Below, in pieces: positions 14,867 to 24,038 of a DNA stretch of 64,000 nt. The DNA lies in contig CAVTBM010000008.1 in assembly GCA_963732905.1 (NCBI GenBank), positions 620,001-684,000 of the forward strand, written 5' to 3'. The notes under the pieces are model-generated. The model saw only the letters and a list, made by a program, of their open reading frames with translations. It was not told the DNA's origin and ran no database searches. This stretch comes from DASQZK01 sp963732905. Lineage in GTDB: Bacteria; Bacteroidota; Bacteroidia; Bacteroidales; GCA-2748055. A program made the translations under genes and the position numbers. The stretch's first letter is position 1. The number at the start of each line of letters is the position of its first letter.

Positions 14867-17473
14867 ATGAACTCAAAATTATTTCTACTGCTGGCCCTTT
14901 CCGGGCTATTCCTTTTCTCATGCAAATCGAAGTACGAATACCCGTTTCAGGATCCTTCCCTGAGTTTTGAAAAGAGGGCCGAAAATCTCGTTTCGCTGAT
15001 GACCCTTGATGAAAAGATAAGTCAGCTGAACTATGAATCGGCAGCCATACCCCGCCTTGGCATCCCTGAGTACAACTGGTGGAATGAATGCCTTCACGGG
15101 GTTGCCCGTGCCGGTGAAGCCACCGTTTTTCCCCAGGCCATCGGACTGGCAGCTACGTGGGATCGCGACATGATGAGGCAGGTATCAGACATCATCTCCG
15201 ATGAGGCCCGTGCCAAACATTCCGATTTTGTTGCAAGGGGAAAGCGAGGTATCTACCAGGGACTTACTTTCTGGTCTCCCAACATCAATATTTTCAGGGA
15301 TCCCCGTTGGGGCCGGGGCATGGAAACCTATGGTGAAGACCCTTACCTTACGGGTGAGATGGCTGTTCAGTTTATTAAAGGACTGCAGGGTGATGACCCC
15401 AAATACCTTAAGCTTGTAGCCACATCGAAGCACTATGCCGTGCACAGTGGTCCGGAGCCTTTGCGTCATACCTTTAATGCCCAGGTCAGTGTGCGGGATC
15501 TTCGTGACACCTATCTTCCGGCATTCCGGAAATCTGTGCTCGATGCGGATGTCTATTCCGTGATGTGTGCCTACAACCGTTTCGAAGGAAAGCCCTGTTG
15601 CGGCAGTTCAGAGCTGGAGAATAGTATTCTCCGTGATGAGTTCGGCTTTAAGGGTTATGTGGTTTCAGACTGTGGAGCCATCTCCGATTTTTACAGGAAA
15701 GGTGCACACGATGTTGTAGGCACACCGGAAGAAGCAGCCGCCATGGCTTTCACGAACGGAACCGACCTGAATTGCGGCCAAACTTCACAATACCTGAAAG
15801 GGGCCTACGATAAGGGGCTTATCAAAGAACAGGACATTAACCTGTCTGTTAAGCGACTGATGCTTGCCCGCCTGAAACTTGGCATGTTTGACGATGATGC
15901 CCTTGTTGCGTATGCCAGAATTCCATACGATGTGGTTTGTTCAGAAGCAAACCGCAGCAAAGCAGTTGATGCGGCTAAGAAGTCCATCGTCCTGCTGAAA
16001 AATAATGACCACGCTCTCCCCCTTAAAAAAGATCTTAAACGGATCGCCGTGATTGGTCCTAATGCCGATGATGTTGAGACCCTGCTGGGCAATTATAACG
16101 GTACACCACGGCATCCGGTAACCCCGTTGCAGGGTATCAGGGACAAAGCCGGCAACACCGCGGAAATCGTCTATGCCCCCGGATGCCGGGTAGCAGACGG
16201 TATACCTCTCCTCGATGTTATTGGTTCGGGATACCTGTACACTGATAAAGACCTCAAACAACACGGCCTTAATGCCCGCTTCTTCGGAAATCAGGATTAC
16301 AAGGGAGATCCGGTGATCACCAGGGTTGACAGCATAGTTGACTATTTCTGGTGGGACCGTGACCGTTATGAAGGTCTTGAGAATGATAATTTTTCAGTGG
16401 AATGGACCGGTTACCTCGTGCCCCCTGCAAGCGGGAGATATGCTTTCGGATGTGAGGCCAAAGTGTGTGAGCTGTTCCTCGACAGCACCTCGGTTGCAAG
16501 CATGAAAAACGTTCATGAATACCGCAAGAATTACAGTTATGTTGATCTGGAAGCCGGTAAACCGTATAAGATCACGCTAAAAACCCTTGACTTTCATGGC
16601 GATGCCAAATGTACGCTGTTGTGGGATATCCCGGGCCGGAACCTGGAGGCACAGGCATTGAAGGCCGCCGGGGAAGCCGACCAGGTGATAATGTTCATGG
16701 GCTTGTCCCCGAGGCTGGAAGGTGAAGAGATGAGGGTTAATGTAAAAGGATTTAAAGGGGGTGACCGGGTAATGCTCGGTCTGCCTGAACTGCAGGAAGC
16801 CCTGATCAAGAAGATAATTGCCACGGGTAAACCGGTGGTGCTGGTTCTCCTGAATGGCAGCGCTGTATCCGTCAACTGGGAAGAAGCCAATATTCCGGCT
16901 ATCGTGGAAGCCTGGTATCCAGGTGAAGCAGCAGGTCCGGCTATTGCGGATGTCCTGTTCGGAGATTATAATCCGGCAGGAAGATTGCCGGTGACATTTT
17001 ACAAATCAGCCGATGACCTTCCCCCTTTTGAAGATTATGACATGAAAGGTCGTACCTACCGGTACTTTGAAAAAGAACCACTTTTCCCATTTGGTTTCGG
17101 ACTGAGTTATAGCACCTTCAGTTATGCCGCTCCTGCGGTAGAAAAAAGTAAGGTGACAACCGAAGAGCCCATAAGGTTAAGTGTGGATGTAACTAACACG
17201 GGTACTCTTGACGGGGATGAGGTTGTGCAGCTTTATGTGTCGTACAAAAACAGCGGGATCATTCGTCCGCTGAGAGACCTCCGTGGATTCCAGAGGGTAA
17301 TGATCAAAGCCGGTGAGACCAAAACCGTGACCTTTGAACTGAAGCCGGGTGAACTGGACTATTATGATGAAGATGCAGGCAAATACATGACCGAAAAATG
17401 TGTATATACGCTAAATGTAGGACCGTCATCAGATCCGGCTGTGCTGAAAGGGGTTGATGTGAGCGTGGAGTAA
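14867..17473 (+). CDS. GH3 family beta-glycosidase lipoprotein with PA14 insert
   Basis: 868 aa exported lipoprotein: signal peptide with lipobox LFSC, Cys 19. GH3 N-terminal barrel carries the nucleophile region GYVVSDCGAI, Asp 268, and the substrate-binding TSKHYAVHSGP block near 186-195. A PA14-like domain (about 465-590, GRYAFGCEA, KCTLLWDIPG) is inserted in the second alpha/beta domain, and a fibronectin-III-like domain closes the protein (VDVTNTG..DGDEVVQLYV). GH3 enzymes of this layout are mostly beta-glucosidases or xylan beta-xylosidases that trim oligosaccharides in the periplasm; WWNECLHGVARAG near residue 71 is usual for the xylosidase-like branch. Exact substrate uncertain. Own promoter upstream; no operon partner. 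Confidence 0.92.
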   Translation: MNSKLFLLLALSGLFLFSCKSKYEYPFQDPSLSFEKRAENLVSLMTLDEKISQLNYESAAIPRLGIPEYNWWNECLHGVARAGEATVFPQAIGLAATWDRDMMRQVSDIISDEARAKHSDFVARGKRGIYQGLTFWSPNINIFRDPRWGRGMETYGEDPYLTGEMAVQFIKGLQGDDPKYLKLVATSKHYAVHSGPEPLRHTFNAQVSVRDLRDTYLPAFRKSVLDADVYSVMCAYNRFEGKPCCGSSELENSILRDEFGFKGYVVSDCGAISDFYRKGAHDVVGTPEEAAAMAFTNGTDLNCGQTSQYLKGAYDKGLIKEQDINLSVKRLMLARLKLGMFDDDALVAYARIPYDVVCSEANRSKAVDAAKKSIVLLKNNDHALPLKKDLKRIAVIGPNADDVETLLGNYNGTPRHPVTPLQGIRDKAGNTAEIVYAPGCRVADGIPLLDVIGSGYLYTDKDLKQHGLNARFFGNQDYKGDPVITRVDSIVDYFWWDRDRYEGLENDNFSVEWTGYLVPPASGRYAFGCEAKVCELFLDSTSVASMKNVHEYRKNYSYVDLEAGKPYKITLKTLDFHGDAKCTLLWDIPGRNLEAQALKAAGEADQVIMFMGLSPRLEGEEMRVNVKGFKGGDRVMLGLPELQEALIKKIIATGKPVVLVLLNGSAVSVNWEEANIPAIVEAWYPGEAAGPAIADVLFGDYNPAGRLPVTFYKSADDLPPFEDYDMKGRTYRYFEKEPLFPFGFGLSYSTFSYAAPAVEKSKVTTEEPIRLSVDVTNTGTLDGDEVVQLYVSYKNSGIIRPLRDLRGFQRVMIKAGETKTVTFELKPGELDYYDEDAGKYMTEKCVYTLNVGPSSDPAVLKGVDVSVE

Positions 17474-17665
17474 GAGAGCGTGAGCACTATCGTTTGGAAA
17501 ATGAGTGATCTCACAGGTATCTGTGGGCCGGAACCTCCTTTTTGGATGGTCTCCGGTCTTCGCTTGAATGGGGACAGCCAGGGGAAAGAGAAAGCAATGT
17601 TGCAGCATAAAAACCATTGAACCATTATTCAAACGACTGGTTATCGTTTTCAGGAAAGGGCGTTC

Positions 17666-19597
17666 CTATTCATTTACCTTCACAATTTTCGTTGTGTATT
17701 TTTTCCCGTCCGCTCTCAGGATGACCAGCAGGAAAATACCCTGCTGAAGAGAGGAGAGATTGATCTGCAAATTGACTCCTTCGGCAGATTTCCTGTACAT
17801 GAGCTGTCCCTGGCTATTGGTAATGTATATTTTACGTCCGGGAGACGGGCTTTTGAAGGTAATATTTATATCCCGTACAAAGGGATTTGGCGAGAGCTCA
17901 AAGTAGGCCGTATTAAGTGTGGTTTTATACACGCTTGATTTCATCAGGATATCCAGATCAGGATCTGCCACCACCGAATTCACCTTTTTCATCACAGGAA
18001 AAGCGAACCGTTCATGGTCGTTTTCATACCACACCCGGAAAAGTGTATCAGAGCCGTCTTCAAAGGTAACCTGATAATCCATGTGGGTTTTGAATACTTT
18101 TATCTGGTTGTTGACTTCAACCTGGTAAGAATCCAGGATCAGGCTGTCGCTCTGCTGGTCCCAGGAGGTCTCAAAGATGGGGTATCCGCTGCCATAATAC
18201 CACTGATTAAAGAACCATGTGTAGTCTTTTCCGCTAAGATCGTTTACCACATTAATAAAATCGGATGCCAGTGCCGTTCCGTTTGCGTAGGTATCCAGGT
18301 ATTTTCTGAGGATGCCGAAGAAAAGGCTGTCATCATTCATCTCATACCTGAGCATGTGGATGATGGAAGCACCTTTCTTGTATGTGGTGTTGTAATCGAA
18401 TATGCGGTAGGGATCTTTCACTTCCTGTTCCGTAAGGTAAATGGTCATATTTGGGTCAGACATAGCCCGGTCGTGGGCGTCGGACATCCAGTTCAGTGCT
18501 TCGGATTTTCCCTGGAATTTAAACAGGGCAAGGTATTCACCATAGGAAGCAAAACCTTCGTTGAGCCATATATCACGCCATGAGCCGCAGGTAACATGAT
18601 CGCCGAACCATTGATGGAAAAGTTCATGTGAAACGAGGGTGAAGTTGAAATTTTGCAGTGTTGTCATGGTCTGGTGTTCCATGCCTCCGCCAATGGGCGC
18701 CATACAATGCCCGTATTTTTCACGCATAAAAGGGTATTTACCCAGCAATTCCGAAAAGTAGATAATGAAGTCACCGGTTTTATCAATATTCTTTTTCTGG
18801 CTGTCGAGAATACCAGGCGAATTATAGATGAAATTCTGAACCAGGAGCGAATCTCCCAGAACAGGGGAATGGACATAGAAACTGTAATCGATATAGTCGG
18901 CCACAGTGAATGAAATGAGATAGAAGTCGGTGGTGTAACGGGATTTCCACTCATATCTCACTTTGCCGGGTGAAGGATGTGAAATCCGGGTCAGGAGGCC
19001 ATTTGACCCCGCCATCAGGCCTTCACGGGTGGTGATAAAAACCCAGACGGAGTCGGCCTTGTCCTGTAAGTCCTGCTTTACCGGAAACCAGTCCTTAGCC
19101 TCATAGGGTTCTGAGAGAGTATACGTTATTCTCTTATCATACATGTAGTCGTGGCCATTGGACAAACCGGCGAAAAAACCGGAAGAAGAACCCGTGCCGG
19201 CGTACCGGATCATGACCTGGTTCGTGCTTCCCCTGGAAATTGGAATCTCCGGCACTATTTTTAACAGTTCATCTTCCTGGATGAAATTTTTCAGGTTCTC
19301 ACCATTCAGGGCGATACTATCGACCACCTCTGAAGCAGTCAGCTCGAATACCAGCGTATCGATATCAGCCAGGGCTTCGAAATGAACAACAGTGTTTCCC
19401 CTGATGTTTGCCGTGGAATCATCAGCCTCCACACTGATAAAGTAAAACTTCACATCATAGAGGCTTTCTTTAGGGGAAAATACGGGTGATACGGATCCGC
19501 TGACCATTACACCTCTGCCAGGCAATTGGGGATTATTCCCGGCGACGATGAAAGTGAAACAAGACAACAATACAGAAGAAATGAAAAATATTTTCAT
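17666..19597 (-). CDS. secreted M1 family zinc aminopeptidase with T9SS sorting domain
   Basis: 643 aa. Signal peptide, M1 peptidase core, C-terminal T9SS sorting domain (FELSPNPFVRDINITF to TTKIVKVNE). Zinc site HELFH at 324-328 with the third ligand Glu 347 in LNEGFASY, and the exopeptidase motif GGMEH at 304-308; the catalytic Tyr is probably in NTTYKKGA. It would release N-terminal residues from peptides outside the cell. The start lies 6 bp after the stop of galM, so both may be co-transcribed, an odd functional pair. The 189-codon plus-strand frame at 18014-18583 is an antisense shadow. Confidence 0.92.
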   Translation of the reverse strand: MKIFFISSVLLSCFTFIVAGNNPQLPGRGVMVSGSVSPVFSPKESLYDVKFYFISVEADDSTANIRGNTVVHFEALADIDTLVFELTASEVVDSIALNGENLKNFIQEDELLKIVPEIPISRGSTNQVMIRYAGTGSSSGFFAGLSNGHDYMYDKRITYTLSEPYEAKDWFPVKQDLQDKADSVWVFITTREGLMAGSNGLLTRISHPSPGKVRYEWKSRYTTDFYLISFTVADYIDYSFYVHSPVLGDSLLVQNFIYNSPGILDSQKKNIDKTGDFIIYFSELLGKYPFMREKYGHCMAPIGGGMEHQTMTTLQNFNFTLVSHELFHQWFGDHVTCGSWRDIWLNEGFASYGEYLALFKFQGKSEALNWMSDAHDRAMSDPNMTIYLTEQEVKDPYRIFDYNTTYKKGASIIHMLRYEMNDDSLFFGILRKYLDTYANGTALASDFINVVNDLSGKDYTWFFNQWYYGSGYPIFETSWDQQSDSLILDSYQVEVNNQIKVFKTHMDYQVTFEDGSDTLFRVWYENDHERFAFPVMKKVNSVVADPDLDILMKSSVYKTTLNTAYFELSPNPFVRDINITFKSPSPGRKIYITNSQGQLMYRKSAEGVNLQINLSSLQQGIFLLVILRADGKKYTTKIVKVNE

Positions 19598-19603
19598 CCG
19601 CGT

Positions 19604-20638
19604 TTATTTAGTCCCGAATTTATATATGGTTGTTTGTCTGTATACCTCTCCCGGTCTCAGGACAGTGGTAGGAAAAGCCGGGTGATTAGGAGAGTCTGGA
19701 AAATGCTGTGTTTCAAGACAAAAAGCATCCAGCTTCTGGTACGTTATTCCTTTTTTTCCTTTGATATCTTTAAGATAATTTGAGGTATAAAACTGAACCC
19801 CTGGTTCTGTTGAAGCCACTTCCATGATGCGACCGGAACCAGGATCTTCGACCCGGGCAAACCATTTCAATTCAGATAAATCTTTGTTGATAACGAAATT
19901 GTGGTCATAGCCGTTCTCCAGCTGGCCGAAATCCCTGCCTATCTCTTTCATCTCCATAAAGTCAAAGGGTGTACCGTCGACACTTCGGATCTCTCCTGTT
20001 GGGATCTGGGCTTTATCGGCAGGTGTATAGTAGCCACAGTCAAGGATCATCCTGTGTCTTAAAATATCCGAACTGACACCATTGAGATTGAAGTAGGAAT
20101 GATTCGTCAGGTTTACGTGTGTCGGCTTGTCAGTCTCAGCCTTATACCTGATAATAAGTTCATTGTCATTATTCAGGGCATAATCTACCTCTGTCTTCAG
20201 ATTTCCGGGGTAACCCTCTTCCATATCAGCTGAAAAATAGGACAGTTTAAGAACGATTTCATTCTCGGTACTGTCTTTTGCTGCGAACCAGAATTTTTTA
20301 TCAAATCCCTTAATTCCACCATGCAGAGAATTAGGGCCGTTGTTTTGGGCGAGAGTATATACCTTACCGTCCAGTTCAAAGCGCCCTCCGGCTATACGGT
20401 TTGCAACGCGGCCGATGATGGCACCGAGATACGGCTGATTGACAAGATAACTTTCGAGGTTATCGAAGCCAAGAACGACATCATGGGTATTTCCTTTCTT
20501 ATCCGGAACCAGAATATTCGTGATAATACCCCCGTAATTGATGATTTTGACAACCAGACCCTGATCATTTGCCAGGGAAAATTGTTCCACATCCCTGCCT
20601 TCTGGCATAACTCCGAAAACCGATTGTGTAATTTTCAT
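19604..20638 (-). CDS. galM: aldose 1-epimerase (mutarotase)
   Basis: Interconverts alpha and beta anomers of galactose/glucose, feeding the Leloir pathway. 344 aa from ATG at 20638; the open frame reaches 20941 but the extra 101 residues have no family counterpart and the region faces a divergent gene. Landmarks: NRIAGGRFELDG with NNGPNSLHGG near residue 80, the catalytic His region NLTNHSYFNLNG, and the catalytic Glu in CLETQHFPDSPNHPAFP near the C-terminus. No signal peptide at this start, so cytoplasmic. Leads an apparent two-gene unit with the M1 peptidase; galT is 14 kb away. Confidence 0.92.
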   Translation of the reverse strand: MKITQSVFGVMPEGRDVEQFSLANDQGLVVKIINYGGIITNILVPDKKGNTHDVVLGFDNLESYLVNQPYLGAIIGRVANRIAGGRFELDGKVYTLAQNNGPNSLHGGIKGFDKKFWFAAKDSTENEIVLKLSYFSADMEEGYPGNLKTEVDYALNNDNELIIRYKAETDKPTHVNLTNHSYFNLNGVSSDILRHRMILDCGYYTPADKAQIPTGEIRSVDGTPFDFMEMKEIGRDFGQLENGYDHNFVINKDLSELKWFARVEDPGSGRIMEVASTEPGVQFYTSNYLKDIKGKKGITYQKLDAFCLETQHFPDSPNHPAFPTTVLRPGEVYRQTTIYKFGTK

Positions 20639-20908
20639 AATGATACTGATTTTGGGATTCGTAATTTGAAAACACCTAAAGGTAATAAGAAGTTCCGTAA
20701 CTGGAATTAATTTGTCAGAAAACCCGCTGTCTATAGGCATATTGGGAACCCGGTACCAGGATGAATAATCTGTCAGGGTTTTCCGGTACCCGGTGTTTCC
20801 TATTAAAAAGTGTTCCTGTTCTGTATTTAAAAAGAGAGATTTTAGTAAATTTCGCTTTCCCGGAAATGTTATCCTTTTGTGCTGAATCTGAAATTGACCC
20901 CGGAGATT

Positions 20909-23900
20909 ATGAGTCAGAGTTTTATAGATGCCCTGATGCATTTTTTTTCACTCTTGTTTCTTCCCCTTCCCGGGAGGAGACCGGATAATATACGCCTGAA
21001 ACTGGCCGAATATTTTGAAAAAGCGGCTATTACCTTTCCCGTGGAAGAATGTCTGAAAATATTCAGTTCGTACACTGAGAAGTACTATTATGAACTCACG
21101 TCCCACGCTTACAGTCAGGCTACCGACCCGAACGAGATCAGGAAGAACCTCCTGCATGAGGCCGGAAACAAAGCTCAGAGCAACCTTTACCTCCAGGAAC
21201 GTCTTCTTGTCATCCTGGCGATGCTCGAATTCAACCGGATTTTCTCCGGTGCTGACGAAGAAAATATCGGATATATCAGGGAACTCAGTACGAGTCTTAA
21301 TCTTTCACCGGGAGATTTCCCAGCCGCCTGTGATTTCATCAGAGGCAAGACAGATATGGAATCAGGAAATGATCTGATCTTGTCTGAAGATCAGGATAAA
21401 GGTGATAAGCTCGAAGGTGTCTGGGTTGAGCAACATAAGCCGGGATCCTCTCCATCCATTGATACGGCATTTTCGGGAAGGATCAGCGGTGAATTACATT
21501 TCCACTATTTTTCGTCGTATAATTATCTTATATTCAGGAATACAGGTAAAGGCAACCTTTACCTGAATGACAAGAGGATATGGGAAGGCTACCTGTACAC
21601 CTTACATAAGAAAGACCAGATCCAGTTTGAAGGTCTCGAACGCATCTTTTATGATGAGATCGCAGAACTTTTCAATACACCGGACCGACCACAAAAAATT
21701 AATCTCTCTGGTTCGGATATCTTTTTCAGGTACAAATCCACACATTACAGCATCAAACCCTTTTCCTTCTCAGAAGATTCTGGCCAGCTAATCGGCATTC
21801 TTGGTAATAATGGTTCCGGGAAGTCCACCATTCTGAAACTCATTTCCAATCAGCTTACTCCTACCACGGGCCAGCTTTTCATTAACGGTTCCGATCTTCT
21901 GGAAAACCGTTTCAAACTAAAATCAGCCATTGCCTACATATCCCAGGAAGATCTTCTTTATCCCGAGCTGACGGTATACGAGAACATGTACTATTACGCC
22001 CAGCTCAGTCTTGGATCGCTCACGGAAAAAGAGATCCGGAAAAGGCTGAGAGAAACACTTGAGCGATTTGATCTTTTGGGTATCAGTCATGTCAAGGCCG
22101 GAACAGGAAGTGATCACCTCATAACGGATTTTCAAAGGGTTTGCCTGAGGATGGCCCTTGAAATGCTAAGAAATCCTTATATTATTTTCCTCGACGAGCC
22201 ACTTAGCGGACTCTCCTATTCCGATTCCCGCAGATTTTTGTCGATACTGAAAGAGGAAGCCTATAAAGGTAAACTGGTTTTTATCACATCACCTCTGCCT
22301 GCCGCCGAATTATTCAATATGTTCGACGCGGTCTGGCTGATAGATCAGGACGGATACCTGATCTATTCAGGAGAACCTTCCGGAACATTTTCACATTTCC
22401 GGAATACCGGTCTGTTACCTTACTATTATATTCCGACAGGATCTGAACAGGTTAATCCGGAGGATGTGATCAAGATCGTGGAAATGAAAAAGATACATTC
22501 AGACGGGGCCGTAAGTGATGAACGTCTGGTGTCACCAGGAGCATGGTATGATGCCTGGCGGGAAGTGTCAGGTGACGGAAAGCCTGGTAGCAGAACAGAT
22601 GGAAAGCCCGTCCCGATCAACCCATCAAGGTTACCTGGTATTGAGAAGCAATTCATGGTATACCTGCTCAGGAATTTCAGAGTCAGATTTTCAAACAGGT
22701 CTTATATTCTTATGGCTATTTTGGGTGTTCCCGTAATGGGAGCTCTCATCGCAGCAACCATTCGGATCTTATACGGCAGCCATTATGTATTCGCGGATAA
22801 TGAGTACCTGCCATTGTATATTTTCCTGGCGGTTAATTATGTACTTTTCAGCGGGCTTCTGACAGGCGCCGGCGAAATTTTCAGCGACAGGAAAAGAATG
22901 GAGAGGGATCTGTCGCTCAATTTGAGTTATTTTAGTTTTCAGAATTCGAAAGTTGCCTTCCTCATGATCGTTTCTGCCATCCAGACCTTCCTGTTTGCAC
23001 TGACAGGCAATCTCATCCTGGGTATAAATGACATGTTACTGCCTTATACTGTTACCTTTTTCTCGCTTGCTGCATCCGGCAACCTGGCAGCTCTTGCGCT
23101 ATCTGCTGGCATTCGCAGGATTAATTCCATGTTCATTCTGATTCCTTTCCTTACCATTCCCTGTCTGTTATTTTCAGGATATCTAATCCGTTATGATCAT
23201 TCTATAAGGACGGTTCCCGACGATAATATGGTCCCGGTCATAGCAGAAATCGTACCTACCCGCTGGGCATACGAAGCCCTGATGGTGGATCAGTATGCTG
23301 AAAATCCCTACAACCGGTACTTTTTTAGTGAGGAGAAGAAATTATACCAGAACCGGTTTATCCTCAATCAGGTCATTCCCGCACTCGAAAAACGGCTGAC
23401 ACTTTGTGAACAACTGCGGCAGAAAGGTGGCCAGGCCGACAGCCTTGAAGATTGTCTTTCCCTTATTTCCCATGAATTCACCCTTCTTGGTGAGGGAGAT
23501 GAAATTGCTCCATTTGAAAAACAAAAGCTTTTAAGCGCTTCTGCATACGACAGTTCCTTGTACAATGAAATATCAGGTTACCTTACCTATGTGAGGTTCC
23601 TTATGGAGAATACCATTCCTGAGACCCTTGAAAAAATTGGCTTCACAAAGCAACATCTTGCAGATTCACTTGAAAGTACTTCCGTTGATGAATTCCGGAT
23701 TCAAAACCAGAATAAATCTGTCGAAGATATGGTAACCGGACGTCGCCGGAACGATATGATCCTGGATAATGGCGTCAGGCTGGTAAAGTATGGAAGCCCC
23801 GTCTTTATAATTCCGGAGTCGGATTACGGAAGAGCCCGGTTTTTTGCTTCACTGAAAAGGTTTAATGACCAGTTCATACCGGCGTTCAGGTTTAACCTGT

Positions 23901-23998
23901 CGATGATTTGGATGATAAACCTGTTAATATATCTTGTCTTCCTAACCGACGGAGCAAAGTATTTACCGGGTCTGTTCCGCAATCAGCCGGAAGAATAA
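20909..23998 (+). CDS. FHA-like / ABC ATPase / ABC-2 permease fusion transporter
   Basis: About 1029 aa from ATG 20909 (a GTG at 20879 in the same frame is possible). Order: helical N-terminal domain (about 1-125, TerB-like impression), a beta-rich FHA-like segment (about 190-265), an ABC ATPase with Walker A GNNGSGKST near 299-307 and Walker B FLDEP with Asp 429, then an ABCG-type ABC-2 membrane domain from about 600 with several helices, and a long extracytoplasmic loop before a last helix. The family signature LSGGQ/E is replaced by LITDFQ at about 404-409, so ATP hydrolysis may be weak or asymmetric. Substrate unknown. It is divergent from galM with 270 bp between the starts. Confidence 0.85.
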   Translation: MSQSFIDALMHFFSLLFLPLPGRRPDNIRLKLAEYFEKAAITFPVEECLKIFSSYTEKYYYELTSHAYSQATDPNEIRKNLLHEAGNKAQSNLYLQERLLVILAMLEFNRIFSGADEENIGYIRELSTSLNLSPGDFPAACDFIRGKTDMESGNDLILSEDQDKGDKLEGVWVEQHKPGSSPSIDTAFSGRISGELHFHYFSSYNYLIFRNTGKGNLYLNDKRIWEGYLYTLHKKDQIQFEGLERIFYDEIAELFNTPDRPQKINLSGSDIFFRYKSTHYSIKPFSFSEDSGQLIGILGNNGSGKSTILKLISNQLTPTTGQLFINGSDLLENRFKLKSAIAYISQEDLLYPELTVYENMYYYAQLSLGSLTEKEIRKRLRETLERFDLLGISHVKAGTGSDHLITDFQRVCLRMALEMLRNPYIIFLDEPLSGLSYSDSRRFLSILKEEAYKGKLVFITSPLPAAELFNMFDAVWLIDQDGYLIYSGEPSGTFSHFRNTGLLPYYYIPTGSEQVNPEDVIKIVEMKKIHSDGAVSDERLVSPGAWYDAWREVSGDGKPGSRTDGKPVPINPSRLPGIEKQFMVYLLRNFRVRFSNRSYILMAILGVPVMGALIAATIRILYGSHYVFADNEYLPLYIFLAVNYVLFSGLLTGAGEIFSDRKRMERDLSLNLSYFSFQNSKVAFLMIVSAIQTFLFALTGNLILGINDMLLPYTVTFFSLAASGNLAALALSAGIRRINSMFILIPFLTIPCLLFSGYLIRYDHSIRTVPDDNMVPVIAEIVPTRWAYEALMVDQYAENPYNRYFFSEEKKLYQNRFILNQVIPALEKRLTLCEQLRQKGGQADSLEDCLSLISHEFTLLGEGDEIAPFEKQKLLSASAYDSSLYNEISGYLTYVRFLMENTIPETLEKIGFTKQHLADSLESTSVDEFRIQNQNKSVEDMVTGRRRNDMILDNGVRLVKYGSPVFIIPESDYGRARFFASLKRFNDQFIPAFRFNLSMIWMINLLIYLVFLTDGAKYLPGLFRNQPEE

Positions 23999-24038
23999 AA
24001 AGTCTGTAGCCGGGAGGATCACCTTCCTGAATAGAGAA

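Noticed and set aside
18014..18583. 189-codon plus-strand frame inside the M1 peptidase gene
   Set aside because: Antisense shadow of a gene with an intact HExxH site.
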